From Pantoea sp. SOD02 (GTDB taxonomy: Bacteria > Pseudomonadota > Gammaproteobacteria > Enterobacterales > Enterobacteriaceae): a stretch of 64,000 nt of DNA. Positions 1 through 8,440 of this stretch are shown here, piece after piece. The translations under genes and the position numbers were made by a program. Every line of letters starts with the position of its first letter. Positions within the stretch are counted from its first letter, which is position 1. A model generated the notes under the pieces. It was not told the DNA's origin. It worked only from the letters and a program-made list of their open reading frames with translations, and ran no database searches. Location: positions 1,922,001 to 1,986,000 of the forward strand of contig NZ_CP102604.1 of NCBI RefSeq assembly GCF_024707505.1. The letters run 5' to 3'.

Positions 1-1
1 G

Positions 2-742
2 GTGCCCTATGCGCATGATTATGCGCATGGCGACGCGGAGCCGTGGCATCACCACGATTGCGCGCAGCTGATCCACACGCTGAGCGGCGTGGTGAAAGTT
101 GAAACGCAGCACGGCAGCTGGATTGTGCCGCCGAGTCGCGGCGTCTGGCTGCCGGCGGGAACGCGTCACGCGCTGCACATCGTCGGTGCAGTCGCTGCGC
201 GCACGCTGTTTGTTGATCCGCTGGCGCGCGCCGATCTGCCCGCCAGTTGTCAGGTGGTACAGATTTCGCCGCTGCTACGTGAGTTGATTGTCAGCGCGCT
301 GGCGCTGCCGGAGCAGTACGTTCCCGGCAGCCGCGCCGAGCGTATTTACGAGCTAATCCTCGATGAAATTCGCGTAATGGATGTGCTGCCGTTTGGCCTG
401 CCGCTGCCGGAAAGCGAGCGTTTGCTGAGTCTGTGCCAGCACATCCAGCAAGCGCCCAGCGAAAACTGGACGCTGGCCCGCGCCGCCACGCAACTCTGCG
501 TGGCCGAACGCACGCTGGCGCGCCATTTCAGCCGCGAAACCGGTTTGCAGTTCAGCGACTGGGTGCGCCGCGCGCGACTGAGCGTGGCGTTAACCCGCTT
601 AGCGCAGGGCGATAGCGTGCTGACGGTGGCGCTCGATCTCGGTTACGACAGCCCAAGCGCCTTCAGTGCGATGTTTCGTCGCGTGCTCGGCGTTACGCCA
701 GCGAACTACTTTCCTGCGGCAGAAAAGCGTGCGCTGCGTTGA
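2..742 (+). CDS. AraC-family transcriptional regulator, 5' end cut
   Basis: The N-terminal half is a cupin-like sensor (WHHHDCAQLIHTLSG, then VPPSRGVWLPAGTRH). The C-terminal part carries two helix-turn-helix motifs ending in the classic AraC signature (ALDLGYDSPSAFSAMFRRVLGVTPANYF). At least 246 residues are present. Relatives usually have about 20 more residues before this point, so the GTG at position 2 is probably internal and the gene starts outside the window. It converges on leuA and the two coding regions overlap by about 50 bp. The effector and targets cannot be told from the sequence. Confidence 0.9.
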   Translation: MPYAHDYAHGDAEPWHHHDCAQLIHTLSGVVKVETQHGSWIVPPSRGVWLPAGTRHALHIVGAVAARTLFVDPLARADLPASCQVVQISPLLRELIVSALALPEQYVPGSRAERIYELILDEIRVMDVLPFGLPLPESERLLSLCQHIQQAPSENWTLARAATQLCVAERTLARHFSRETGLQFSDWVRRARLSVALTRLAQGDSVLTVALDLGYDSPSAFSAMFRRVLGVTPANYFPAAEKRALR

Positions 743-2378
743 GCAGCGCCTGCAATGACGCGCGCGCCACATCGTTATCAATACCCACGCCCCACGCGCG
801 TTCACCGCGTGCGTTAATGCAACTGATGTAAGTGACCGAACGGCTGTCGCTGCGTTTGCCCAGCGTGTGTTCGTGATAATCCTCGATGGTGATGACGATG
901 TCGTAGCGCTGACGCAGCGCGGTGACGGCGGCAGAGAGCAAGCCGTTACCTTTGCCTTCCAGCGTCACCGGCTGCGCGCCCTGTTGCAGTCGCGCTTTGA
1001 AACGCGTTTCACCTTTATCGTCGCTGTGGCTTTCCGCTTCCTGCAAACGACGTGCAGGCTGCGTTAAACCGTAATGCTGACAAAACAGCTGCCACAGCGC
1101 ATGGTGCGTCATCTCCTGACCGTGCTGGTCGGTTTGCTGCTGCACCAGTCGGCTGAAATCCTGCTGCAAGCCGCGCGGCAGTTGCAGGCCGTGATTCTGC
1201 TCCAGCAGCCACGCGGCGCCACCTTTGCCTGATTGGCTGTTCACGCGGATCACCGCTTCGTAACTGCAGCCGATATCCAGCGGATCGAGCGGCAGATACG
1301 GCATCTGCCACAGGGTTTCTTCACGCTCAGCGCGTTCGGCAAAGCCTTTGCGAATCGCATCCTGATGCGAACCGGAGAAGGCGGTAAACACCAGCTCACC
1401 GGCATACGGATGGCGCGGATGCACCGGCAGCTGGTTGCAGCGCGTCACCACTTCCAGCACCTGCTGGATATCGCTGAAATCGAGTTGCGGCGCCACGCCT
1501 TGGGTATAGAGATTGAGCGCCAGCGTGACGATATCGACGTTGCCGGTGCGTTCGCCGTTGCCGAACAAACAGCCTTCGACGCGATCAGCACCCGCCAGCA
1601 GCGCCAGCTCGGCGCAGGCAATGCCAGTACCGCGATCGTTATGCGGATGCACGCTGATCGACACCTGCGATCGCTGGCTGAAGTGGCGACAGAAATACTC
1701 AATCTGATCGGCGTAGACGTTCGGCGTATTCACTTCGACGGTGGCAGGCAGGTTGATGATCATCGGACGCGCCGGTCCCGGCTGCCAAATCGCCGCCACC
1801 GCTTCGCAAATCTCCAGCGCAAACTCCGGCTCGGTAAAACAGAAGGTTTCTGGCGAATACTCGAAGGTCCACGCGGTATCCTTTTGTGTTTCGCAGCGGG
1901 CGCGAATTTGCCGTGCACCGGCGCAGGCCAGTTCAATAATTTCTGCTTTACTCTGGCGGAACACACGCTCGCGGAACAGCGGCGCGGTGGCGTTGTACAG
2001 GTGAACAATGGCGTTCGCTGCGCCACGCAGCGCCTCAAAGGTACGATCGATCAGGTCGCTGCGCGCCTGGGTCAGCACCTGAATCGCCACATCGTCTGGA
2101 ATGTGGTTTTGCTCAATCAGCAAACGGACAAAATCAAAATCGGTCTGCGATGCCGCCGGAAAGGCCACCTCAATCTCCTTGAAGCCACAGCGCAGCAGCA
2201 GTTGCCAGAACTCCAGCTTGCGCGCGCTGTCCATCGGCGTCGCCAGCGCCTGATTGCCATCGCGTAAATCGGTAGAGAGCCAGCGCGGTGCCTGCGTCAG
2301 CTGGCGCGATGGCCACTGACGATCGGGTAAGTCGATGACCGGAAGCGGGCGGTATTTTGTAGCGGGTTGCGTGAGCAT
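693..2378 (-). CDS. leuA: 2-isopropylmalate synthase, stand-alone long form
   Basis: Makes 2-isopropylmalate from acetyl-CoA and 2-oxoisovalerate, the first committed step of leucine synthesis. The catalytic TIM barrel shows LSTDLRDGNQAL near residue 35, the metal-binding HPHND motif and GNGERTGNVD. The last ~120 residues form the regulatory dimer domain (VTLEGKGNGLLSAAV, TYISCINARG). At 561 residues it is longer than the roughly 520-residue enterobacterial leuABCD enzyme and resembles the second LeuA type known from actinobacteria and some proteobacteria. No leuB, leuC or leuD is nearby, so it is probably an extra isozyme (inference). The ATG at 2376-2378 is preceded by AAGGAG. The 3' end overlaps the convergent AraC gene. 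Confidence 0.9.
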   Translation of the reverse strand: MLTQPATKYRPLPVIDLPDRQWPSRQLTQAPRWLSTDLRDGNQALATPMDSARKLEFWQLLLRCGFKEIEVAFPAASQTDFDFVRLLIEQNHIPDDVAIQVLTQARSDLIDRTFEALRGAANAIVHLYNATAPLFRERVFRQSKAEIIELACAGARQIRARCETQKDTAWTFEYSPETFCFTEPEFALEICEAVAAIWQPGPARPMIINLPATVEVNTPNVYADQIEYFCRHFSQRSQVSISVHPHNDRGTGIACAELALLAGADRVEGCLFGNGERTGNVDIVTLALNLYTQGVAPQLDFSDIQQVLEVVTRCNQLPVHPRHPYAGELVFTAFSGSHQDAIRKGFAERAEREETLWQMPYLPLDPLDIGCSYEAVIRVNSQSGKGGAAWLLEQNHGLQLPRGLQQDFSRLVQQQTDQHGQEMTHHALWQLFCQHYGLTQPARRLQEAESHSDDKGETRFKARLQQGAQPVTLEGKGNGLLSAAVTALRQRYDIVITIEDYHEHTLGKRSDSRSVTYISCINARGERAWGVGIDNDVARASLQALLNAAHAFLPQESSSLA

Positions 2379-2597
2379 AACGATCTCCTTGTGATGTTGT
2401 ATTCAGTCTCACCCAGCAGCACGCGGCCCGGCTCGCGCATTGCTGACAACCACACGCGCAAAAGTGACAACCGCGCGGTCATGCCGTTGGTCGCCATAAA
2501 TGGCGTAATGCTTATTAGATAAGCTGTGTACTGGCATCGCAGTGGTTCCGCCCGCTAAGCATCTGGCAGTTTCAGAATGCCTGAAGCAGGCGGCCGG

Positions 2598-2625
2598 GCT
2601 AAGGTCCGAAGGCGCGGACCTTAGC
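2598..2625. repeat. perfect 11-bp inverted repeat
   Basis: GCTAAGGTCCG and CGGACCTTAGC are separated by six bases (AAGGCG). No T-run follows on either strand, so it is not a standard terminator. It may be an operator or an RNA hairpin; its function is unknown. Confidence 0.6.
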
Positions 2626-2740
2626 AATCCGCGCTTTCGCCGACGTCGTGTCGGCTCATCCTGGCCGTCACTCTGCGCTCGGCGCTGCGGATGGCGCGCA
2701 ACACCGCTGCCTGTGATGACAGTTCTCAAACTGGTTTTTC

Positions 2741-2789
2741 GTAGGGTGCGCATTCATGCGCACCTGGTCGCCATAAATGACGACCCTAC
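2741..2789. repeat. composite GTAGGG palindromic repeat, 49 bp
   Basis: Two back-to-back hairpin units: GTAGGG plus a GTGCGCAT/ATGCGCAC palindrome, then a GTCGCCAT type palindrome ending in CCCTAC. This is the standard composite form of the repeat family seen throughout the window. Confidence 0.85.
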
Positions 2790-3040
2790 GGGATTTGTAA
2801 CGACTGTGAGTCAAAATAATGCATTGATGCAGCAGCGCGGGTGTTGAGGCGTCCTCTTCTCGGTCGCCGCACAAAGTTACTGCAACTGCCCCAGCACATG
2901 GCGAACGAAAGCTGCTCCGCGCCTAACTGAGCGGCATCTCACCGCTATATACCATTGTCGGCATATCTCATGCGAAATCGGCATCGGTCATTTGGCGCGC
3001 GCGGGTTAGGCTGGGGTTTTGCGCGATGGGATAAAACACA

Positions 3041-3973
3041 ATGAAAAGAGCAGCTTTGGCACTATTGATCGTGGCAGCGAGCGGCGCGGCAGCGGCAGAA
3101 ACAGTGACGCTACGCATTGCCGATCAGAAGGGAAATATGCACGCGGAAATGGCTGCGGCGCAGCAGTTGAACAATCTCAATTATAAAATCGAATGGGCCG
3201 AGTTCCCGGCGGCGGCACCGCTGGCGGAAGCGCTGAATGCCGGTGCGGTGGATGCCGGTATTATCGGCGATGCGCCGCTACTGTTCTCGCTGGCGGCCGG
3301 TTCGCAGGTGAAAGCGGTGGCGGTGAGTAAGTCGATACCCGAAGGTTTGGCGGTGCTGGTCAGCCCGGATTCACCCATCAAAACCGTGGCCGAGCTGAAG
3401 GGCAAAAACATCGCCACTGGACGCGGATCGATTGGCCATTTTGAGGCGCTTAAAGCGCTGGAGCAGGCGGGCGTCAGCGATAAAGAGGTCAAGTGGCGCT
3501 TCTTAACGCCGGCGGATGCACGCATTGCGCTGGCAAACGGCTCGGTGGATGCCTGGTCAACGTGGGATCCCTATACCGCGCTGGCGGAAGTGACCCATAC
3601 CGGCCGCGTGCTGGTTAACGGCGTCGGGCTGTCCAGCGGCAACAGTTTCCTCGCCGCTACCGACGCTGCACTGCAAGATGAGGCCAAACGCGCGGCGCTG
3701 CAGGATTACGTCAATCGCTTAGCGGCGGCCGATCGCTGGGCCAACAGCCATGTCGATGAGTACTCCACTACGTTGGCGAAAATCATCGGCTTCCCGAAAG
3801 AAGCGGCGGCGAAATCCTTCTCACGGCGCAAATCGCACTGGCAGAGCATTGATGATGCCACCATCGCCCAGCAGCAGGAGACCGCCGATTTTTACCAGAA
3901 ATACGGTTTGATCCAGCAGCATCTGGATGTGAAACCAACCTTCTATCACGGCTTAAAGGTTGCGCAGAACTAA
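3041..3973 (+). CDS. SsuA-like substrate-binding protein (sulfonate/nitrate type), orphan
   Basis: Periplasmic binding protein of the NMT1/SsuA type, 310 residues with a Sec signal peptide ending near ASGAAAAE. Family blocks include FPAAAPLAEALNAGAVDAG, GDAPLLFSLAAGSQV, ELKGKNIATGRGS and GSVDAWSTWDPY. These proteins deliver alkanesulfonates or similar small anions to an ABC permease, but no permease or ATPase gene is adjacent. It is clearly paralogous to the protein at 54400-55329 (shared DQKGN near the mature start, the EFP..AAPL block and the GD.PL.F motif). GGGAT lies about eight bases before the ATG. The substrate is not determinable. Confidence 0.85.
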   Translation: MKRAALALLIVAASGAAAAETVTLRIADQKGNMHAEMAAAQQLNNLNYKIEWAEFPAAAPLAEALNAGAVDAGIIGDAPLLFSLAAGSQVKAVAVSKSIPEGLAVLVSPDSPIKTVAELKGKNIATGRGSIGHFEALKALEQAGVSDKEVKWRFLTPADARIALANGSVDAWSTWDPYTALAEVTHTGRVLVNGVGLSSGNSFLAATDAALQDEAKRAALQDYVNRLAAADRWANSHVDEYSTTLAKIIGFPKEAAAKSFSRRKSHWQSIDDATIAQQQETADFYQKYGLIQQHLDVKPTFYHGLKVAQN

Positions 3974-4051
3974 CCCTTTGTGCGCCTATATTTGGCGAAA
4001 CAGCAGCGCGCGCGTAGCATGGCGGCATGTTGTTTCGCCAAAGATCTCCCC

Positions 4052-5077
4052 ATGTTGCTAAAAACCTTCGACGGTCATAACGACCTGCTTCTCAATCTGT
4101 GGCTGCATCATCGCGATGATCCGGCGCAGGCATTTTTTCACGGCATCGAAAAGGGCCACCTCGATTTTCCGCGCATGCAGCAGGGCGGTTTTGCCGGTGG
4201 GCTGTTCGCGATGTTCGTGCCGCCACAGCGTTATGTCAAAGAGGTCGCGCCGCAGCGAGCGGAGGAAAATCTCGAACCGCTTGATATTCTCTGGCAGCAG
4301 CTCGACATCCTGAAAACGCTGGCGGCGCAATCTGACGGTCGCGCGCGTTTATGCCTCCGTGCCTCTGATATTGCTGCCTGTCGTGCGGACGGCGTGCTGG
4401 CGCTGGTGGCGCACATTGAAGGCGCAGATGGGTTTGATGGCGATGGCGCTGCGCTTGATGCGTTCTATAAAGCGGGCGTGCGCAGCATCGGGCCGTTCTG
4501 GAATCTGCCTAATCGCTTTGGCGAAGGCGTCAGTGGATCATTCCCCAACTCGCCGGACAGCGGACCGGGTTTGACCGCACAAGGCGAGCAGCTGATCGAC
4601 GCAGCCAACCGCCATCGCATGCTGATCGATATGTCGCACATGAACGAGAAAGCCTTCTGGGACACCGCGCGCCTGTCAACTGCGCCGCTGGTGGCGACGC
4701 ACTCCAATGCGCATGCGCTCTGCGCGCAGCCGCGTAATCTTACTGACGATCAGCTGCGCGCCATTCGCGACAGCGGCGGCGTGGTGGGCGTGAATTTTGG
4801 CAACGCTTTCCTGCGCAGCGACGGAAAACGCGACAGCGACACCGCATTGATCGAAATTGTTAAACATGTTGAGCACCTGATCGCGATAATGGGCCGCGAT
4901 CATGTGGCGCTGGGCTCCGATTTTGACGGCATTAGCGTGCCTGATGCGCTGAAAGATGTCAGTGGATTACCGCATCTTTATGCGTTGTTGCGTTCATTCG
5001 ACTACGATCAAACAGCACTTGAGCAGCTCGCATGGGGCAACTGGCAGCGCGTGTTGCAACAAATTTGGCAGGATTAG
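4052..5077 (+). CDS. membrane dipeptidase family (M19) peptidase
   Basis: Zinc dipeptidase of the renal-dipeptidase (amidohydrolase-fold) family, 341 residues. Metal and catalytic motifs are visible: HND near residue 9, HIEGADGF near 125, THSNAHALC and HVALGSDFDGI. I chose the ATG at 4052 because the protein should begin with the barrel strand carrying HxD; the open frame upstream adds 24 unconserved residues. It lies directly upstream of pqqA on the same strand. A role in trimming peptides around PQQ synthesis is possible but only inferred; dipeptide turnover is the safe call. No signal peptide is seen, so it is probably cytoplasmic. Confidence 0.9.
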   Translation: MLLKTFDGHNDLLLNLWLHHRDDPAQAFFHGIEKGHLDFPRMQQGGFAGGLFAMFVPPQRYVKEVAPQRAEENLEPLDILWQQLDILKTLAAQSDGRARLCLRASDIAACRADGVLALVAHIEGADGFDGDGAALDAFYKAGVRSIGPFWNLPNRFGEGVSGSFPNSPDSGPGLTAQGEQLIDAANRHRMLIDMSHMNEKAFWDTARLSTAPLVATHSNAHALCAQPRNLTDDQLRAIRDSGGVVGVNFGNAFLRSDGKRDSDTALIEIVKHVEHLIAIMGRDHVALGSDFDGISVPDALKDVSGLPHLYALLRSFDYDQTALEQLAWGNWQRVLQQIWQD

Positions 5078-5151
5078 CACAATTCCCTTACCGAATCAGG
5101 GTTGATCTGCTCGCTACATTGGCGCAACATCTGCGCGCGTACGGATTGCGA

Positions 5152-5167
5152 TGTGATCTACGTCACA
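5152..5167. promoter_or_regulatory. CRP box upstream of pqqA
   Basis: TGTGATCTACGTCACA matches the CRP consensus half-sites TGTGA-N6-TCACA exactly. It lies about 60 bp before the pqqA start, which would put PQQ synthesis under cAMP-CRP influence (inference). Confidence 0.65.
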
Positions 5168-5183
5168 GCCGCAATTCTCTTCA

Positions 5184-5210
5184 GCAGAGATTTCTCTGCG
5201 TTTTTGCTTT
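5184..5210 (+). terminator. hairpin plus T-run just before pqqA
   Basis: A 7-bp stem GCAGAGA / TCTCTGC with a two-base loop (TT) is followed by GTTTTTGCTTT. It could end dipeptidase transcripts or act as a leader hairpin, since the pqqA ribosome binding site (GAGGAAGA) starts right after it. Confidence 0.45.
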
Positions 5211-5225
5211 ATGAGGAAGACCATT

Positions 5226-5297
5226 ATGTGGAAAAAACCTGCGTTTATTGACCTGCGTCTGGGCCTGGAAGTGACTCTGTACATCTCCAACCGCTAA
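5226..5297 (+). CDS. pqqA: PQQ precursor peptide PqqA
   Basis: A 23-residue ribosomal peptide whose Glu and Tyr are cross-linked and carved out to make pyrroloquinoline quinone. The sequence starts [19 protein letters not shown], giving the required Glu15-x3-Tyr19 spacing. It is preceded by GAGGAAGA and followed by a stem-loop before pqqB. The start is unambiguous. Confidence 0.97.
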   Translation: MWKKPAFIDLRLGLEVTLYISNR

Positions 5298-5304
5298 GAC
5301 TTCT

Positions 5305-5334
5305 GCCCGCCGTTCGTGCGGGCATTTTGTTTTC
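5305..5334 (+). terminator. stem-loop between pqqA and pqqB
   Basis: GCCCGC, loop CGTTCGT, GCGGGC (5305-5323), then ATTTTGTTTT. It resembles a partial terminator that would let pqqA be made in excess over pqqB-F, a pattern known for pqq operons. Confidence 0.7.
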
Positions 5335-5352
5335 TCTCTCTGGTCAACTTTC

Positions 5353-6279
5353 ATGTTTATTAAAGTCCTCGGTTCAGCAGCGGGCGGCGGCTTCCCGCAG
5401 TGGAACTGTAACTGTGCCAATTGCAGCGGCCTGCGTAACGGCAGCATCCAGGCGCAGGCGCGCACGCAATCTTCGATCATTGTCAGCGACAACGGTGAAG
5501 ATTGGGTGTTGTGTAACGCCTCGCCGGACATCAGCCAGCAAATTGCCCACACGCCAGAACTGATCAAAAAGGGTGTGCTGCGCGGCACGGCAATTGGCAG
5601 CATCATTCTGACCGACAGCCAAATCGATCACACCACCGGCTTGCTGAGCCTGCGCGAAGGTTGTCCGCATCAGGTATGGTGCACGCCGGAAGTGCATGGC
5701 GATCTCACCAGCGGCTTCCCGATTTTCACCATGCTGCAGCACTGGAATGGTGGCTTGCAGCATCATGCGTTAACGCCGCTGGAACCGTTTCGCGTCGATG
5801 TCTGCCACAGTTTGCAGTTCACCGCGATTCCGATTCTCAGCAACGCGCCACCGTATTCGCCGTATCGCGATCGCCCGCTGCCGGGCCACAACGTGGCGCT
5901 GTTTATTGAAAACACCGCCAACGGCCAAACGCTGCTGTACGCGCCGGGACTGGGTGAGCCGGATGCGGTGATCATGCCGTGGCTGCAAAAAGCCGATTGC
6001 CTGTTGATTGATGGCACTGTGTGGCAGGACGACGAGCTGCTCGCTACCGGCGTCGGCAAAAATACCGGCAAAGCGATGGGCCACTTAGCGTTGGCTGAAG
6101 AACAAGGTTTGATGGCGCTGCTGGCCGCGCTGCCGGCCAAACGCAAGATTTTGATTCACATTAACAACACCAATCCGATCCTTAATGAGCAATCGCCGCA
6201 GCGCGTCTATCTGACGCAGCAGGGCATTGAAGTGAGTTGGGATGGCATGGCGATTCATCTGCAGGAGTTTGCATCGTGA
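5353..6279 (+). CDS. pqqB: PqqB, metallo-beta-lactamase-fold PQQ biosynthesis protein
   Basis: 308 residues, the usual PqqB length. The start [21 protein letters not shown] is diagnostic, with the cysteine-rich NCNCANC region and a metallo-beta-lactamase fold ([15 protein letters not shown]). PqqB is considered an iron-dependent hydroxylase acting on the cross-linked Glu-Tyr product. It is the second gene of the operon and its stop codon overlaps the pqqC start by three bases. Confidence 0.96.
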   Translation: MFIKVLGSAAGGGFPQWNCNCANCSGLRNGSIQAQARTQSSIIVSDNGEDWVLCNASPDISQQIAHTPELIKKGVLRGTAIGSIILTDSQIDHTTGLLSLREGCPHQVWCTPEVHGDLTSGFPIFTMLQHWNGGLQHHALTPLEPFRVDVCHSLQFTAIPILSNAPPYSPYRDRPLPGHNVALFIENTANGQTLLYAPGLGEPDAVIMPWLQKADCLLIDGTVWQDDELLATGVGKNTGKAMGHLALAEEQGLMALLAALPAKRKILIHINNTNPILNEQSPQRVYLTQQGIEVSWDGMAIHLQEFAS

Positions 6280-7031
6280 TCATTACTGAAGCGTTATCGC
6301 CCGCCGCGTTTGAGCAGGCGCTGCGCGATAAAGGCGCGTTCTACCACATTCATCATCCGTATCACATTGCCATGCACAACGGCGATGCGACGCGCGAGCA
6401 GATTCAGGGCTGGGTGGCGAACCGCTTCTATTATCAGACCAATATTCCGCTGAAAGACGCGGCGATCATGGCGAACTGCCCGGATGCGGCGACGCGGCGT
6501 AAATGGGTGCAGCGCATCCTCGATCACGACGGCAGCAACGGTCACGAAGGCGGCATTGAAGCCTGGCTGCAGTTGGGTGAAGCGGTGGGCCTGGATCGTG
6601 AGGTGTTGCTGTCGGAGAAGCTGGTGCTACCAGGCGTGCGCTTTGCGGTGGACGCTTACGTTAACTTTGCGCGTCGTGCAAACTGGCAGGAAGCGGCCTG
6701 CAGCTCGCTGACCGAACTGTTTGCGCCGCAGATTCATCAGTCGCGCCTCGACAGCTGGCCGCAGCACTATCCGTGGATCAAAGAGGAAGGCTATTTCTAC
6801 TTCCGCAGCCGTCTGAGCCAGGCGAACCGCGATGTGGAGCATGGACTGGCGCTGGCGCTTGAGGTGTTCACCAGCGCCGAACAGCAGAACCGCATGCTGG
6901 AGATCCTGCAGTTCAAGCTCGATATTCTCTGGACCATGCTCGATGCCATGACCATGGCGTATGCGCTGCAACGTCCGCCTTATCATACGGTCACCGATCA
7001 GGTGTCCTGGCACAGCACAAGACTGGTATAA
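6276..7031 (+). CDS. pqqC: PqqC, pyrroloquinoline-quinone synthase
   Basis: Catalyses the final cofactorless eight-electron oxidation and ring closure that gives PQQ. 251 residues with typical blocks: [47 protein letters not shown] and [18 protein letters not shown]. The GTG at 6276 overlaps the pqqB TGA. An in-frame ATG at 6237 would add 13 residues that are not family-like, so I reject it. Confidence 0.96.
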   Translation: MIITEALSPAAFEQALRDKGAFYHIHHPYHIAMHNGDATREQIQGWVANRFYYQTNIPLKDAAIMANCPDAATRRKWVQRILDHDGSNGHEGGIEAWLQLGEAVGLDREVLLSEKLVLPGVRFAVDAYVNFARRANWQEAACSSLTELFAPQIHQSRLDSWPQHYPWIKEEGYFYFRSRLSQANRDVEHGLALALEVFTSAEQQNRMLEILQFKLDILWTMLDAMTMAYALQRPPYHTVTDQVSWHSTRLV

Positions 7032-7035
7032 CAAT

Positions 7036-7314
7036 ATGAAAGATAATGTGATTCCCGCTTTCCGTCGCGGCTACCGCATGCAGTGGGAAGCGGCGCAAGA
7101 CAGCCATGTGGTGCTCTATCCTGAAGGCATGGCCAAACTGAACGAAACCGCTGTGGCGATCCTCGAGCTGGTGGATGGCAAACAGGATGTGGCGGCGATT
7201 GTTGCCACGCTGGATGCGCGTTTCCCGGATGCGGGCGGCGTCGGCGATGACGTTAAAGAGTTCCTGCAATCAGCCATCGAACAAAAATGGATACAGTGTC
7301 GTGAACCCGAGTAA
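7036..7314 (+). CDS. pqqD: PqqD, PqqA peptide chaperone
   Basis: 92-residue RiPP recognition element that binds PqqA and presents it to PqqE. It starts [18 protein letters not shown] and contains [22 protein letters not shown], the standard PqqD core. The ATG at 7036 lies four bases after the pqqC stop. The 3' end overlaps the pqqE start in another frame. Confidence 0.95.
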   Translation: MKDNVIPAFRRGYRMQWEAAQDSHVVLYPEGMAKLNETAVAILELVDGKQDVAAIVATLDARFPDAGGVGDDVKEFLQSAIEQKWIQCREPE

Positions 7315-8440
7315 AAGCGTGACGCCGCCGCTGTGGCTGCTGGCAGAACTGACCTATCGCTGCCCGCTGCAGTGTCCGTATTGTTCCAATCCGCTGGATT
7401 TTTCCCAGCAGGAGAAAGAGCTGACCACCGAACAGTGGATTGAGGTGTTTCGTCAGGCGCGCGCCATGGGCAGCGTGCAGCTCGGTTTTTCCGGCGGCGA
7501 ACCGCTGACGCGTAAAGACCTGCCGGAACTGATCCGCGCCGCGCGCGATCTCGGTTTCTACACCAACCTGATCACCTCCGGCATTGGCCTGACGGCGAAA
7601 AAACTCGACGCCTTTGCCGATGCCGGGCTCGATCATATTCAGATCAGTTTCCAGGCCAGCGATGAAACGCTCAACGCCGCGCTGGCCGGGTCGAAAAAGG
7701 CCTTCCAGCAGAAGCTGGAGATGGCAAAAGCGGTGAAAGCACACGGCTATCCGATGGTGCTGAACTTTGTGCTGCATCGCCACAATATCGACCAGATCGA
7801 CAAAATCATCGATCTCTGTATCGAACTGGAAGCCGATGATGTTGAGCTGGCAACTTGCCAATTCTACGGCTGGGCGCAGCTCAATCGCGAAGGTTTGCTG
7901 CCGACGCGCGAGCAGATCGCCAACGCCGAAGCGGTGGTGGCCGATTATCGTCAGCGCATGAGCGCCACCGGTAATCTCACCAATTTGCTGTTCGTGACGC
8001 CGGACTACTACGAAGAGCGCCCGAAACCCTGCATGGGCGGTTGGGGATCGATCTTCCTTAGCGTCACGCCAGACGGCACCGCGTTGCCGTGCCACAGCGC
8101 GCGTCAGCTGCCGGTCGAGTTCCCGTCGGTGCTGGAACGCACGCTGGACGATATCTGGTATAACTCCTTTGGTTTCAACCGCTATCGCGGCTTTGACTGG
8201 ATGCCGGAGCCGTGTCGCTCCTGCGATGAGAAAGAGAAAGACTTTGGCGGCTGTCGCTGTCAGGCCTTTATGCTGACCGGCAATGCGGATAACACCGATC
8301 CGGTGTGCAGCAAATCGCCGCATCACGGCAAGATCCTCGAAGCACGGCGTGAAGCCAACTGCAGCGATATCAAAATCCAGCAGCTGCAGTTTCGCAATCG
8401 CAGCAACTCCGAACTGATCTTTAAGCAGCGCGTCACCTGA
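7301..8440 (+). CDS. pqqE: PqqE, radical SAM PqqA cross-linking enzyme
   Basis: Radical SAM/SPASM enzyme that forms the carbon-carbon bond between Glu and Tyr of PqqA. 379 residues from the GTG at 7301, which overlaps pqqD by 14 bp. The [4Fe-4S] motif CxxxCxxC is at residues 21, 25 and 28 (RCPLQCPYC), followed by [13 protein letters not shown]. The C-terminal SPASM cysteines run from CMGGWGS through [19 protein letters not shown] to VCSKSPHH. No key residue is missing. Confidence 0.96.
   Translation: MNPSKSVTPPLWLLAELTYRCPLQCPYCSNPLDFSQQEKELTTEQWIEVFRQARAMGSVQLGFSGGEPLTRKDLPELIRAARDLGFYTNLITSGIGLTAKKLDAFADAGLDHIQISFQASDETLNAALAGSKKAFQQKLEMAKAVKAHGYPMVLNFVLHRHNIDQIDKIIDLCIELEADDVELATCQFYGWAQLNREGLLPTREQIANAEAVVADYRQRMSATGNLTNLLFVTPDYYEERPKPCMGGWGSIFLSVTPDGTALPCHSARQLPVEFPSVLERTLDDIWYNSFGFNRYRGFDWMPEPCRSCDEKEKDFGGCRCQAFMLTGNADNTDPVCSKSPHHGKILEARREANCSDIKIQQLQFRNRSNSELIFKQRVT

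Larger units (their letters stand above)
2379..3040. other. long intergenic region without a convincing gene
   Basis: About 660 bp lie between divergent leuA and the binding-protein gene. It contains the leuA ribosome binding site, a partial repeat unit (2489-2505), a perfect 11-bp palindrome (2598-2625) and a composite repeat (2741-2789). Open frames here lack a ribosome binding site and overlap the repeats, so I call none of them. Confidence 0.7.

Noticed and set aside
1233..2267. 344-codon open frame opposite leuA
   Set aside because: It is the antisense shadow of a well-conserved LeuA coding region; its translation is rich in His, Arg and Gln with no domain.
2409..2753. 114-codon minus-strand frame in the leuA upstream region
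   Set aside because: No ribosome binding site, Arg/Ser-rich composition, and it runs through a palindromic repeat.
7253..8326. 357-codon open frame opposite pqqE
   Set aside because: Antisense to a complete radical SAM gene with all motifs; long only because of high GC content.
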